Shown: positions 1 through 8,442, counted from the first letter of the stretch. The stretch is DNA of 64,000 nt from an uncultured Lachnospiraceae bacterium (GCA_910586725.1 CAJUJL010000008.1:1-64000), one strand, 5' to 3'. Translations and numbers: made by a program. Notes: generated by a model not told the origin, from the sequence alone.

Positions 1-30
1 ATGGCTACATTTAATGTGACGCTGAAAGCA

Positions 31-723
31 TCATTTAATTTGCCAAACAACAATTGCGTCTGTTACCATTTGGACAGCTTCTGTTTCTCTGCCGAACTTT
101 TCAATCATTTCATCTTGGATTAAAAGAAGTTCTTTTCGCGCGTTATAGGTAGTTTCGTAGGAGGAAGAGCCGTCGTTGATGGTCTTATATAGATCATCAA
201 TTTTAGCCTTATAATTTTCTATATCAGATTTTGTAGAAGAGAATTGGCTTCCTGCTTCTCTGGCGGATTCTTTAAGTCTATCAGATGCAGTTATACATGA
301 ATGGATGGTTTTGATTGCCCCGGAGATTACCCACATGAATAACATATTTCCAGCAATTGAGAGGCCTTGAAGAGCTAATTGGCTGGCTTTTGCACTAGCA
401 GTTGTAAGATTTAGTCCATTGGCAAGATCTGTTAAACTTCCATTTGCTTTTAAACATTCTTTTGTCTGGGTTTGTGCCGAAATGCTGCAATTAGTCATGG
501 TTCTGGCCCATGCTTTAGCAGGTTTTACCCCATTCTGTAATTGTGTATTTAGATCTAGTATTGCTTGTTTATCGTGATTTGCAACATTTTGACCACCAAA
601 TATGCTAAATATTAGTCCGTATCCATGTTTCAAATCTTGTTGCATTGCCCAAAAAGATTTATTAAATATACCAATTTTATTCGTTGCTTTGTCTATATTA
701 CTGTTAAATGTTTTGAATATCAT
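31..723 (-). pseudogene. Tail tape-measure protein fragment (middle region)
   Basis: This 230-aa open frame resembles the middle part of tape-measure proteins from gut clostridial prophages. It shows a MQQDLKHGYG-type segment, a KPAKAWARTMTNCS-like stretch, a short hydrophobic segment near residues 120-140 and a coiled-coil-like run after residue 150. The match rests on my recollection of the family; no search was run. It lies directly downstream, on the same strand, of the N-terminal tape-measure part at 1458-2663. The two are separated by a structured non-coding block and an AT-rich gap. The frame ends at 31 with no recognisable continuation in the remaining 30 bases, where a full tape measure would go on for hundreds of residues. 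No good SD precedes the first ATG at 723. I therefore treat it as a fragment of an interrupted gene; splicing to the upstream part is the alternative. Confidence 0.5.
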
Positions 724-1094
724 ACTATAATTTTATGCCAATTATGGAGATTGGCTCCTGCTTTGTGGAGAAGCATTTAAATTGACAAATTAATAATATT
801 TAGCAGATAAAAAAATTAATATTTGTTTAATTATTTAATTAGACTGGCAAATTGATCCTAACGAAAATTCATCAAATTGAAAGTTATAAGTTATATGAAT
901 GGTATAAATATGCTCATATTATATTTTTCATCCAATTGTAGAAATAAAAATTAAATAAATATAGTTTAAACAATAATAATTCTAATTTTCTAAAAAGTCT
1001 GCCATAATGAGATTTTTAAAGTTTCTTATTTTTTGAAATAAGGGAATTTCACAATAATGATTAATTATTACAAAAATCCTATTTTTGTCTTCCT
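724..1094. other. AT-rich gap inside the broken tape-measure region
   Basis: This stretch of about 370 bases is very AT-rich compared with the flanking coding DNA. It holds no open frame with a ribosome binding site and no terminator hairpin that I can see. It lies between the structured block at 1095-1490 and the tape-measure fragment at 31-723. It could be the remnant of a deleted open frame that once accompanied the structured RNA. Confidence 0.6.
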
Positions 1095-1490
1095 GCACTT
1101 ATTATATCGCTTCTGCCAATCGGCATTACAGCATATCACAGCTCCGTTTTTCCACAATGGCCCAAGGAGCAATCCATACTGATTTTGGGGCATCAGCGGA
1201 CCCAGTACCGAGCGCATATTATCATGGCATCGTTTCATATAACCATGACCAGGAGTTGTCGCTTCTGTGAGGGCTTCCTCGCACGGAGGCTGTCCCTGCG
1301 GACTGTTCCAGTGTCCGGATTGTTACTTTCGTAAGAAAAGTACCGGCCAGTGTAGGAGTTTCCCCGCATATTGTCCCTTCGTTTACCGACATGTATCGCA
1401 TATCGGGCAGTAAGAAAACTTATGTATCCATAAGAACACATACTGCTGTCGGCATATTCAAACAATAATTCGTCCATACGTTTCAGGACT
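1095..1490 (-). ncRNA. Candidate structured RNA element interrupting the tape-measure gene
   Basis: The tape-measure frame loses its coding character just after a Leu-Lys-Asn-Val-Gly stretch near 1491. The next 400 bases are non-coding but dense in local hairpins: 1277-1289 (CCTC/GAGG), 1222-1248 (TCATGG/CCATGA), 1179-1196 (CTGAT/ATCAG), 1141-1170 (GCTCC/GGAGC), 1299-1317 (CGGA..CTG/CAG..TCCG) and 1325-1343 (TACTTT/AAAGTA). Such a row of stems with small loops is typical of a large folded RNA, for example an intron or the guide RNA (omega-RNA, HEARO class) of an IscB-like element. I see no reverse transcriptase, IscB or TnpB in the window, so the family is not settled. Exact ends are estimates. 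The strand is chosen because it matches the interrupted gene. Confidence 0.4.
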
Positions 1491-2663
1491 ACCGACGTTT
1501 TTTAGTCCGGAAAATAATCCGACGCCCAGACCAATGCTTCCGAGTGGTCCCAAAGCGTTTGTGACAAGGTTCAGTACCGATAAAAGACTGTTAAAGCTAT
1601 TGATCATTGTAATAACAGCGTCAGAATTGGCAATATTTCCAATTGTCTCCGTCCAGGTGTTGGACAGTCTGTTTAACGAACCTTCCCAGCTTTCGGCGGA
1701 TTTCATTGTTTCATCTAAGGCAGAGCCGCCGGCATTTTCGTAATCGGCCAGCATTTTTTCGTAAAGATCCCAGTTGGAGAGGATTCCGGAAAGGACATTG
1801 CTGCGGTATTTGCCGCCAATATCCGAAAGAATGCCGGCTTTTTGTGTGGAATCGTCCGGAAGCGTATTGTATACATAGGCAAGTTCTTTCAAGATTTCCA
1901 TGGGATCCCGTAAACTTACCATGCCGTTATGCATTGTTTTTAATTCGATGCCCAGACTTTTGCAGCGTTCTTCTACTTTAGAGAGTGATTCTGCATCAAG
2001 GATTTCTGTTTCAAATCCGGTCTCTCCCTGAATTTGCTGCAAGCTCATAATAATGCCGTTGACAGCGCGTCCAACAATAGCGCCGGATTCCTGCGTGGCG
2101 GAAATTCCGGTTCCAAGCAAAGCTGTCATTTCATTTTCGCCGATGTTGACATTGGCTAACTGGCTGGCAGAAATTTTTGTCGCATTGGCCAGTTCTTCCA
2201 TGGTGACGGCGTTTCGGTTTGTGACCTGGTTTTGCGCGTCAAGCAGGGCAGTCAGTTTTTCTATGTTTCCGGAATATCGGTAAGCGGCATCAGACGCCAT
2301 AATATAGTCGTTTGCAAGATCGGCTTTTAGGTTTCCGGAGTTTTGGGCAAGGGCGCTTAATTCGGCTAATTCTTCTGCATTTTTATATCCGGCATGGTAC
2401 ATTTCACGGACGTCTGCAAGAAAATCGGAAGCTTTGCGGCCTAATTTACTTGCGGTTTCAAAAGCGGCGTCGCCCAGTTCGTTTAACTGCGTCTTTGTTA
2501 AATTGCTTGTCTTGCTTATTTCTGTCAAAATAGTATTCAGTTCTTTTAAATCTTCAAATGCCAGACGAACATTTTCCTTGATGAACTCTTTTAAATTGTT
2601 TTTTAGATTCTGGAAGAAAGCGGAATCCAGAACGGCTTTTATGGTAATGAGTAGTTGATTCAT
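1458..2663 (-). CDS. Phage tail tape-measure protein, N-terminal part (truncated)
   Basis: This is a 401-aa product with the N-terminal domain of TP901-type tail tape-measure proteins. It has a helical start (MNQLLITIKAVLDS), an alanine-rich region with repeated TxxQLxxLGDAAFETASKLG-like segments, and a Gly-rich hydrophobic end (LGPLGSIGLGVGLFSG) typical of the family. Tape measures set tail length and are normally 600-2000 aa, so this one is cut short. The last 12 or so codons are read into the structured block described at 1095-1490. The start at 2663 has a clear SD (GAAGGAGGC, about 7 bases upstream). A 10-bp hairpin separates it from the small gene upstream. Function in a particle would require splicing to, or repair with, the fragment at 31-723. 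Confidence 0.75.
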   Translation of the reverse strand: MNQLLITIKAVLDSAFFQNLKNNLKEFIKENVRLAFEDLKELNTILTEISKTSNLTKTQLNELGDAAFETASKLGRKASDFLADVREMYHAGYKNAEELAELSALAQNSGNLKADLANDYIMASDAAYRYSGNIEKLTALLDAQNQVTNRNAVTMEELANATKISASQLANVNIGENEMTALLGTGISATQESGAIVGRAVNGIIMSLQQIQGETGFETEILDAESLSKVEERCKSLGIELKTMHNGMVSLRDPMEILKELAYVYNTLPDDSTQKAGILSDIGGKYRSNVLSGILSNWDLYEKMLADYENAGGSALDETMKSAESWEGSLNRLSNTWTETIGNIANSDAVITMINSFNSLLSVLNLVTNALGPLGSIGLGVGLFSGLKNVGSPETYGRIIV

Positions 2664-2716
2664 ATTGCATTGCCTCCTTCTTCAATTTGGTTGCAAAATT
2701 GGTAAACATGAAAGAG

Positions 2717-2749
2717 AGTAACCGATCCCGTTAAAGGCAATCGGTTACT
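2717..2749 (-). terminator. Perfect 10-bp hairpin before the tape-measure gene
   Basis: AGTAACCGAT (2717-2726) pairs with ATCGGTTACT (2740-2749) around a 13-base loop. On the minus strand it is followed by a pyrimidine-rich CTCTTT rather than a clean T-run. It may be a weak terminator or a processing site between the 61-aa gene and the tape measure. Confidence 0.5.
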
Positions 2750-2756
2750 TTGCGGT

Positions 2757-2942
2757 TTACTCTGCATTTGCATTCCCGGCTGTCTGCCGGATAATGTTGG
2801 CCAAATCCTGAATGGAGTTTTTATCTATGGACTTTAAATTGTTTCGGACAACGTCCCAGCTTTCTTCCAGCAAACTGTAAAATGCCAGAGCCATCTTGAT
2901 TTTTTTGGCTTTTAATAAATACCATCTGTATAATGTGATCAT
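2757..2942 (-). CDS. Small hypothetical protein of the tail module
   Basis: This is a 61-aa protein that I do not recognise. It opens with a basic, aromatic segment (MITLYRWYLLKAKKIK) followed by an amphipathic helix-rich body. The start at 2942 is preferred over the ATG at 2960 because AAAGGAG lies 8 bases upstream of it, inside the end of the 153-aa gene. The two genes are therefore translationally close. Its place immediately before the tape measure is where tail-assembly chaperones are usually found, but there is no sequence evidence for that role. Confidence 0.55.
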   Translation of the reverse strand: MITLYRWYLLKAKKIKMALAFYSLLEESWDVVRNNLKSIDKNSIQDLANIIRQTAGNANAE

Positions 2943-2956
2943 GTGAGGTCTCCTTT

Positions 2957-3418
2957 TCATGTTTTCTTTGTTGTAATCAAGGTTGTTTCCACGGGAATAA
3001 CCGGGAGATGTCGCAAACAGTACTCATATTTGGCATCGCCGCTGTGATTGCCGCCAATGTCTTTGTATGCCGTATGCAAATGCGTAAATTCATCCAGTTC
3101 GTCTTCCGGTACGCCTTTTATGGAAATGTAATATTTGTATTTTTCGTTGATTCGGTCTGCCAGGGCTTCCCTTTGGGCAGCCGTTAAATGTTCGATGTCT
3201 TTTATATATTTTTTCTGTAATGTGTTGAGATTTTGTGCTGTTTGCATCAAAAGATGGCGTTCTTCCTGTTTAATCCTGCTCCATTTTGTTTCCAGCCCAA
3301 ATTTTTTGATTACCCATTCAAAAATGGTAGTGAAAGATTTTAATCCGGTTAAAACGATGAGAACAGAAAGGATCAAAGAGGAAAAATCCGTTTTTGTCAA
3401 GGCGGTAATTGCATCCAT
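2957..3418 (-). CDS. Membrane-anchored coiled-coil protein of unknown function
   Basis: This 153-aa protein has one N-terminal hydrophobic segment (about residues 12-30, SSLILSVLIVLTGLKSF). A basic stretch and a long charged helix (about 45-95) follow that could form a coiled coil. The start at 3418 has SD CGAGGTGA nine bases upstream. It is upstream of, and nearly overlaps, the 61-aa gene, which suggests co-translation. A membrane-bound small protein inside a phage-like module may belong to the lysis functions (spanin- or holin-like) or to superinfection control; neither is shown by a motif. Confidence 0.6.
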   Translation of the reverse strand: MDAITALTKTDFSSLILSVLIVLTGLKSFTTIFEWVIKKFGLETKWSRIKQEERHLLMQTAQNLNTLQKKYIKDIEHLTAAQREALADRINEKYKYYISIKGVPEDELDEFTHLHTAYKDIGGNHSGDAKYEYCLRHLPVIPVETTLITTKKT

Positions 3419-3485
3419 CAGGTAAAATCACCTCGTTTTTTGTTAAAAGATTTATATTGAAATATGTTGTTGCAAAACAATAAAA

Positions 3486-3535
3486 AATCCAAAAGCAAGC
3501 CTTTGGGTTAAGTGATGTCCGGCTGCTTTTGGATT
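3486..3535 (-). terminator. Strong rho-independent terminator, minus strand
   Basis: AATCCAAAAGCA pairs with TGCTTTTGGATT, with a further GCC/GGC pairing past a one-base bulge. On the minus strand the stem is followed directly by a T-rich run (TTTTTTATTG). It lies downstream of the 196-aa cargo gene and closes the AT-rich three-gene unit before the 153-aa gene. Confidence 0.8.
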
Positions 3536-3551
3536 AAAAATACAGTGTGTT

Positions 3552-4142
3552 TTATGCTTTTTTATTTGATATTTCATCACATAATTGCTTCATAGTTTCA
3601 GGGTTAATTCCAATTTGTAAAAGTGTTATATATTCTATTAAAAAAAGAGTATTTGCTAAATCAACAGGATTTAACTCATAATATTTTTTTGCATAACATA
3701 GATTTCTACATAATATTGAAATATAATCAGTTTTGCACATAAATGCAATTGGAAATATAAAGTCTGAAAACTTAGCGGCTTCATCGGGTCTTCTTTGTAA
3801 TAATTCTTTTAATGATGAGTGCATATAACTTAGTCCTATATTAACTGCAATCTTCTCATTTCCATCAAAAACATAACGGTCTTTTTCATAATCAGATATT
3901 ACCTGAAGTGGATTTGATTGTATTATAGAACAAATTATGATGGCAGAAAGTTTGTGTCTGTCTAATTCTTGCACATTGTCATACATTACATTTTCTTTAA
4001 TGGTATTATAGTAACGATCGAAAGCATTATGAAAATTCTTTTCACATTCAAAATTATATTTAAAATTGTCCGGATATTTATCAATTATAAATTTAGCTTG
4101 TTCTTCTACATTATTCCAAATATTTGCTTTCAAAATATTCAT
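3552..4142 (-). CDS. Hypothetical protein, third gene of AT-rich cargo
   Basis: This is a 196-aa soluble protein that I do not recognise. It is rich in helix-forming residues, has several Cys residues (for example near residues 135-150) and has no signal peptide or clear membrane span. The start at 4142 follows GTAGGTGG by four bases. It sits eight bases after the stop of the 103-aa membrane gene, so the three genes 5053-3552 form one operon ended by the terminator at 3486-3535. Base composition is far more AT-rich than the lysis and tail genes on either side, a sign of separate acquisition. A phage-borne accessory (moron) or defence role is possible but unsupported by motifs. Confidence 0.65.
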   Translation of the reverse strand: MNILKANIWNNVEEQAKFIIDKYPDNFKYNFECEKNFHNAFDRYYNTIKENVMYDNVQELDRHKLSAIIICSIIQSNPLQVISDYEKDRYVFDGNEKIAVNIGLSYMHSSLKELLQRRPDEAAKFSDFIFPIAFMCKTDYISILCRNLCYAKKYYELNPVDLANTLFLIEYITLLQIGINPETMKQLCDEISNKKA

Positions 4143-4150
4143 AAAACCAC

Positions 4151-4462
4151 CTACATTTTAATAAACCAAAGTGAAGAGTTGGAATAGTTCTGAACAGACA
4201 TATTATAACCTTTATTGCCTATTCCTGAATTATACATTTTGATTGGACTATGTAAATCTTTAATATCATAGTCTATAATTTTTAAATTATTTGTGCTCCA
4301 ATCAATTGCATTTTGCTTTACATAGTGAAAAGTTTTTTCCTTTTTGTTTCTATTATATTTTAAAATTACTGCATAAAATAGTAAAAAGAGAATGAAAATA
4401 CTTAAAACAATGCCCGCTCCCGTTAAAGATGTATAAATTAGAAAATTTATTATATTATTCAT
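4151..4462 (-). CDS. Hypothetical single-span membrane protein, second gene of AT-rich cargo
   Basis: This 103-aa protein has one long hydrophobic segment near its N terminus (about residues 8-33, YTSLTGAGIVLSIFILFLL) followed by a basic, Asn/Lys-rich soluble part. The start at 4462 has SD GAGGTGA about five bases upstream. The gene begins 15 bases after the 191-aa membrane gene and ends eight bases before the 196-aa gene. No family is recognised. The combination of two small membrane proteins and one soluble protein in an AT-rich block looks like a compact functional unit. Confidence 0.6.
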   Translation of the reverse strand: MNNIINFLIYTSLTGAGIVLSIFILFLLFYAVILKYNRNKKEKTFHYVKQNAIDWSTNNLKIIDYDIKDLHSPIKMYNSGIGNKGYNMSVQNYSNSSLWFIKM

Positions 4463-4477
4463 ACTTTCACCTCTTTA

Positions 4478-5053
4478 TTATACTTCAATGAATTTCCAAT
4501 TAATTATTCCAAATGTATCAAAAATCAAATATTTGACTTTTAGATAAGATAATATAGAAATAGATGCTATGATGCATATTATATACATATTATCGCCAAT
4601 GGCGCCTCCTGTTATTCTAATAAAAGCTAAAACTACTAAAATAACAAATATTATAGATATAATTATAACATTTAAGATATTTGGAGGAACATGATGCCAG
4701 TTTATTAAGCTTTTTCTTTCAAAACTTCCTGTTTTATTTTTACTCTTTGAATATTGACTATCAATAACTTTAATTTGTTCTGTTAATGTATAAATTGCAT
4801 ATGTAATTATTCCAACAAAAGTTATTATTTGCTGGCTCATTCCTAAAAGAATTATAATTATACAAATCAAATCGGCGATAAAAACAAAAGAATTAATTAA
4901 TTTATTTTGAGTATATAATACGCCATCTTTTGTGTTTGCAGGAATGATGTATCCTTTTTTTTCTAAACCAGTTATCTTCTTCTGCAGAAATTTAATTAAT
5001 GCTGCCCATTTTACAAATAACCAAGTCACGAATTTATTATTGTTAGGTTCCAT
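4478..5053 (-). CDS. Hypothetical four-span membrane protein, first gene of AT-rich cargo
   Basis: This 191-aa protein has a cytosolic-looking N-terminal 50 residues and four predicted membrane spans in two pairs (about 54-72, 75-90, 126-146, 156-175), joined by a charged loop rich in Lys/Ser. The start at 5053 follows AAGAGGA by nine bases. It is the promoter-proximal gene of the AT-rich cargo; the AT-rich gap upstream (5054-5508) is the likely place for its promoter. No family is recognised. The paired hairpin spans recall small effector or sensor membrane proteins, but this is only a shape argument. Confidence 0.6.
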   Translation of the reverse strand: MEPNNNKFVTWLFVKWAALIKFLQKKITGLEKKGYIIPANTKDGVLYTQNKLINSFVFIADLICIIIILLGMSQQIITFVGIITYAIYTLTEQIKVIDSQYSKSKNKTGSFERKSLINWHHVPPNILNVIIISIIFVILVVLAFIRITGGAIGDNMYIICIIASISILSYLKVKYLIFDTFGIINWKFIEV

Positions 5054-5508
5054 GTATATGCATCCTCTTTTGTTACTGTTGCAATATTTTTAATTTGATT
5101 TTAACTATTAATAATAACTGATAAAATTAAACTATATAAATATTAATATAACTAAACAGGTTTACTTTACAAATAATCAGCTAGTATTTTTAAAGGTAAA
5201 ATAGAAGAGTTAGCTCTTCATAAATCCTAACATATAAGAATAAATACGCATGTCGAAATTTGTATAAAAACTGCTTAAATTTAAATAAATTTTAGAAGAT
5301 AAATATTGGTTTATATATAGCCTTTTGTTAATGAAAAATAAGAAATTATGGTAAATTATATTATACACTTTTTATATGCTTTTTGCAAATGATTTTCGAA
5401 ATGAATATACAATCTACAAATTGAATATTGCATAAGTTAATAGATGCAAATTTATAAGATATAAAGTAATAAATGTCAATATATAAACTGGAAAATATTA
5501 CCTGATTT
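5054..5508. other. AT-rich intergenic region without a gene
   Basis: These 455 bases lie between the holin gene and the cargo operon. They contain many stop codons in all frames and no hairpin with a T-run that I could find. Several TATAAT-like hexamers occur by composition alone, so I do not name a promoter, though the cargo operon must start here if it is independently transcribed. Confidence 0.6.
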
Positions 5509-5898
5509 TTACATTTTAATTTTTTTTAAATCATAAAGCGCAGAGCCGACCAACCCGTCTAAATATTCGTCAAAATCGCGGTTGGCGGCTTTTAAAATCT
5601 GACAGGCGGAATCGGTCAGGGCCAGAACGGCTTTTGTTTTTGCAAGCGATTTCACTTTATTTTGCATTTCGATCGTCCAGGCGTCTGTGCCCTTGATATC
5701 CTTTACCGTAGTTTCATAGACGTCCTTGACTGCGCCGGTGACGTTTTTGTAGAGAATGTCCGCGTATTTGTCCAGCTTTTTTGATTTTAAGTAATTTCCT
5801 GCCTGCGTGCCGGCATATGTGATGACGGGCAGCAACAAAACGCTCCATATGGTGAAAATAATCTGATTCCAGTCAATCTCTTTAAAAATTTCGTGCAT
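5509..5898 (-). CDS. Phage holin, LL-H type
   Basis: This 129-aa protein has one N-terminal membrane span (about residues 12-33, FTIWSVLLLPVITYAGTQAG). A charged helical body follows with the AxTKAxxALTDxAxxILKAAN-like pattern seen in LL-H-family holins. Holins make the membrane lesion that lets the lysin reach the wall. The start at 5898 has SD TAGGAGG seven bases upstream. It follows the lysozyme gene by 11 bases, forming a two-gene lysis cassette. The order lysin-then-holin, and the position between tube and tape measure rather than after the tail fibres, is unusual for siphoviral modules. Confidence 0.75.
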   Translation of the reverse strand: MHEIFKEIDWNQIIFTIWSVLLLPVITYAGTQAGNYLKSKKLDKYADILYKNVTGAVKDVYETTVKDIKGTDAWTIEMQNKVKSLAKTKAVLALTDSACQILKAANRDFDEYLDGLVGSALYDLKKIKM

Positions 5899-5909
5899 TT
5901 GTAGGCCTC

Positions 5910-6803
5910 CTATCGAATTCCGATTTGTATGGCGTCAATTTCTTTGCCCAGGATTCCCGCGTACTGACTGCTGTTTGTTTTGCTGTATCCGGTAATCCAG
6001 TTTCCCCATTTTTTGTCATCTTTTCGATGCGCCCGATATTTTAAAGAACCGGTAATGCCTTTGGCTTTGATTGCGATCGCGTCGATGGGACAGCCGCTTA
6101 CGCCTGCGTATTTGCCGCTGTTAGTTTTGGAAAATCCTGTAATTTCCCGTCCCCATGCCTGGTTCATCCGATGCGCCGTGTAAGTAATCGTTCCCTGGTT
6201 TAATTTGATGGCTATTTTGTCAATTGATTTTCCCATGACGCCGGAGTAACCCATGGAATTTGACGTGTTATATCCTGTAATCTCATTTCCCCACTGATTG
6301 CCGGGAATGCGGTGGGTTATGTAAGTTACCGCCGTCTTTGCAAAAGGCGCGCGGCTATTAGAAGAATCCGGCGTTAAAAACAGCTCTTTTTCTGCTTTTC
6401 TGCGGTTTGTCAAACCGGTTAAAATCCTTCCGCCGGCCTTATTGTAAGAAGTCATTTTAGCTGCAATATCGGCGATGCTTCGGCTTCCGTTTGCAGTCAG
6501 CTGGTCGATCGAGCCGATATTGTATGCGAAGCTGACAAGCGCGTCAAACTGGTTTTGATTCCAGTGGTATTTGGCGTCGTAGCGGTTTACTTTTGCTTCG
6601 TATCCGCTCAGCCCTTTTTTCAGTAAAGCGTTCGCTTTTGACTGCGTGATTTTTGTTTCCATTGTCAGAGGCTTTCCATCGACGGGCTGCGTCCATCCGT
6701 AACCAATCGTGATCACCCCGATGGCGTCCTTGTAGGCCGAAAGACGGCAGCCTTCAAATTTTTTGATCAAATTGATTCCCTTTGCAGAGATTTTTAACGC
6801 CAT
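5910..6803 (-). CDS. GH24 lysozyme with three C-terminal ChW-like repeats
   Basis: This is a 297-aa endolysin that cleaves the peptidoglycan glycan strand. Residues 1-140 form a T4-type GH24 domain. The catalytic spacing Glu17 (KKFEG) - Asp26 (AYKD) - Thr32 (ITIGYG) matches the E-9-D-6-T spacing of T4 lysozyme. After residue 150 come three repeats of about 43 aa, each with an aromatic-x-HR start, a WG.ITG(Y/F) core and a Y(A/S)G..G..ID.I.I end. They resemble clostridial hydrophobic (ChW) repeats and probably bind the cell wall. The start at 6803 is chosen because AGGAAAGGAG precedes it; the in-frame ATG at 6863 lies inside a terminator hairpin. No signal peptide is present, consistent with holin-dependent release. 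Confidence 0.88.
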   Translation of the reverse strand: MALKISAKGINLIKKFEGCRLSAYKDAIGVITIGYGWTQPVDGKPLTMETKITQSKANALLKKGLSGYEAKVNRYDAKYHWNQNQFDALVSFAYNIGSIDQLTANGSRSIADIAAKMTSYNKAGGRILTGLTNRRKAEKELFLTPDSSNSRAPFAKTAVTYITHRIPGNQWGNEITGYNTSNSMGYSGVMGKSIDKIAIKLNQGTITYTAHRMNQAWGREITGFSKTNSGKYAGVSGCPIDAIAIKAKGITGSLKYRAHRKDDKKWGNWITGYSKTNSSQYAGILGKEIDAIQIGIR

Positions 6804-6825
6804 AGTAGAATCTCCTTTCCTGATT

Positions 6826-6868
6826 GTAAAAAAAATGGGATAACAGGAGTATGCTCCTGCCATCCCAT
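6826..6868 (-). terminator. Rho-independent terminator between tube-like gene and lysis cassette
   Basis: ATGGGAT (6835-6841) pairs with ATCCCAT (6862-6868), and an inner CAGGAG/CTCCTG stem extends it. On the minus strand the stem is followed by eight T residues. It should limit read-through from the tube-like gene into the lysozyme. Confidence 0.85.
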
Positions 6869-6878
6869 ACAGATAAAG

Positions 6879-7631
6879 TTAGGCTTCCTCAATTAAGATG
6901 AGGTCAAGGATATTGTTGTCGGAATCCGCCAGCAAATCACAGGTAATGGTAATTGTGCCCGGATCTCCGTTGTTGGAAAACGACAAGCTCATATTGCTCT
7001 GCGGCGCGCATTTTGCGGCAACGAACCGATATGGAAGCAGCTCTTCGTCTTCTGTCTTCATAACGGTGTCTCCGTAAACAATAAAGTTCTTCGGAATGCT
7101 GGTCGATTTGACATTGATTCGTTTGACGTTTTCCGATACCGTTTTCATGTAGTAGACAATTACCTTATCTCCGGCTGCAAGCGCCATAGAGGCGTCCGGT
7201 TTTACCGTGATTTCAGAACCGTTTGCTTCACATGCGATTTCTGCGCCGCAATCATCGCCAATCGGATATACAACGACGCTTCCCGCCACAGGCGTATCCG
7301 GCAGCGTAAAGGAAAAAGCGTCTTCTTTTGCTTCCAGAACGGCTTCTGTCCGCGTTACAAATTCTGCTGAATTTTTCACTTCTCCGCCGGTAATGAGCTG
7401 CCATAATTTTACAGTCTGAATCTGTGTTTCAATGGTGAGCGTGCCGCTCTTTTCTCCGGCGAAACGGACTCTTTTCGGATAGCCTTTGCCGCCGTAGGCA
7501 AAAGTGGATTCTCCGGTCAATTCTGTCGTGCTGACATTTGCAAAGTCCAGATTTAAAAACGGTTTCTTTGTCGTGTAGTCTACGAATATGAGGTCGCAGA
7601 CCTCTCTGTTTGCCATATTTGCATTCGGCAT
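6879..7631 (-). CDS. Phage tail-tube-like structural protein
   Basis: This is a 250-aa beta-rich protein. It has a short N-terminal arm, a segment VRFAGEKSGTLTIETQIQTV typical of tube-type folds, a central Ig-like insert of alternating valines (about residues 100-160), and a C-terminal part with PGTITITCDLLADSDN. The pattern fits a phage major tail or tube protein; this is inference, without a search. The start at 7631 has SD GAAGGAGG; longer upstream ATGs lie inside the preceding gene. A strong terminator follows directly, as is common for highly expressed structural genes. Confidence 0.55.
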   Translation of the reverse strand: MPNANMANREVCDLIFVDYTTKKPFLNLDFANVSTTELTGESTFAYGGKGYPKRVRFAGEKSGTLTIETQIQTVKLWQLITGGEVKNSAEFVTRTEAVLEAKEDAFSFTLPDTPVAGSVVVYPIGDDCGAEIACEANGSEITVKPDASMALAAGDKVIVYYMKTVSENVKRINVKSTSIPKNFIVYGDTVMKTEDEELLPYRFVAAKCAPQSNMSLSFSNNGDPGTITITCDLLADSDNNILDLILIEEA

Positions 7632-7662
7632 AATAATTCCTCCTTCATTTGAATAAAAGTTT

Positions 7663-8442
7663 TTAGTTTTCTGTGTATATTCTTTTATACCATGCGGATG
7701 CGTCAAAGGAATTGTCTTTGCTGCCCCATGCCGCAACGCTCATGGATTGAATATCATAAATACTGTTATTGGAAAGCCTCGCAAAGCAGTCCCACAATTG
7801 GAAGATGGTTATATCCCATATGTTTTGAATATTGAGGGAAAGGCTTTTGTTGGCAACGGCGGATATAATGTTTCCCAGTTCCAGATTTTCATCAGCGCCT
7901 GTTTCGGACGCTTTTTTGTCTCTTCCCGCCTGTAGTTTTTTTAATATTTCAGATGCTTTTTTGCTCTTTACTTTGGACGCGTCTTCTTTCTGCGCATGCC
8001 GGATATTGTTGCGCAGTAAGATTACACTGCATATTTTGTCATAGTTTTCATTTGTGACGGCTCCTGTAATGCCATTGTTTGTCTGGATGAGAAAGCAATG
8101 TTGTTCCGGAGCGTATACCACATCTTCTTTTATAAAAAAATCCAGAACGTCTTTTAATAAAAGCGCAGACGATGTATGCATCATAAACAGGTCAAATGCA
8201 TGAAACAGAGGCGTTTTTTCCGGTGAAACAAAATCATCGGCGTATCCGGCGGATGTAAGCGTCTTTAACATTGATTTTTCATCCAGCAGCAGGATGGAAA
8301 GATAGTATTGGTAGGTTTGAAAACCAATGGCGGATATATCTTTTAGCCTGGGACATAAAATGCCGCCAGCGCCCGGCACACAGATAGGGTCAAAAGACAG
8401 CAGCTCGAAATACGTTATATCGCTTTTTTGCGCGTTGTTCAT
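7663..8442 (-). CDS. Hypothetical protein upstream of the tube-like gene
   Basis: This is a 259-aa soluble protein that I do not recognise. It is mainly helical, with a Lys/Ser-rich linker around residues 155-185 and an aromatic C-terminal end. The start at 8442 is set by AAGGAGG upstream of the ATG; an in-frame ATG at 8502 has no SD. It is separated from the zinc-ribbon gene by a 190-base gap with a hairpin, so it probably opens a new transcription unit together with the tube gene. A minor structural or assembly role is suggested by position only. Confidence 0.6.
   Translation of the reverse strand: MNNAQKSDITYFELLSFDPICVPGAGGILCPRLKDISAIGFQTYQYYLSILLLDEKSMLKTLTSAGYADDFVSPEKTPLFHAFDLFMMHTSSALLLKDVLDFFIKEDVVYAPEQHCFLIQTNNGITGAVTNENYDKICSVILLRNNIRHAQKEDASKVKSKKASEILKKLQAGRDKKASETGADENLELGNIISAVANKSLSLNIQNIWDITIFQLWDCFARLSNNSIYDIQSMSVAAWGSKDNSFDASAWYKRIYTEN

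Noticed and set aside
1235..1477. 80-codon open frame in the structured block
   Set aside because: Its codons coincide with paired RNA stems, its start has no SD and it looks like RNA-constrained sequence.
1095..1490. Group II intron
   Set aside because: I could not find a domain V-like hairpin or a reverse transcriptase; the element is kept only as an unspecified structured RNA.
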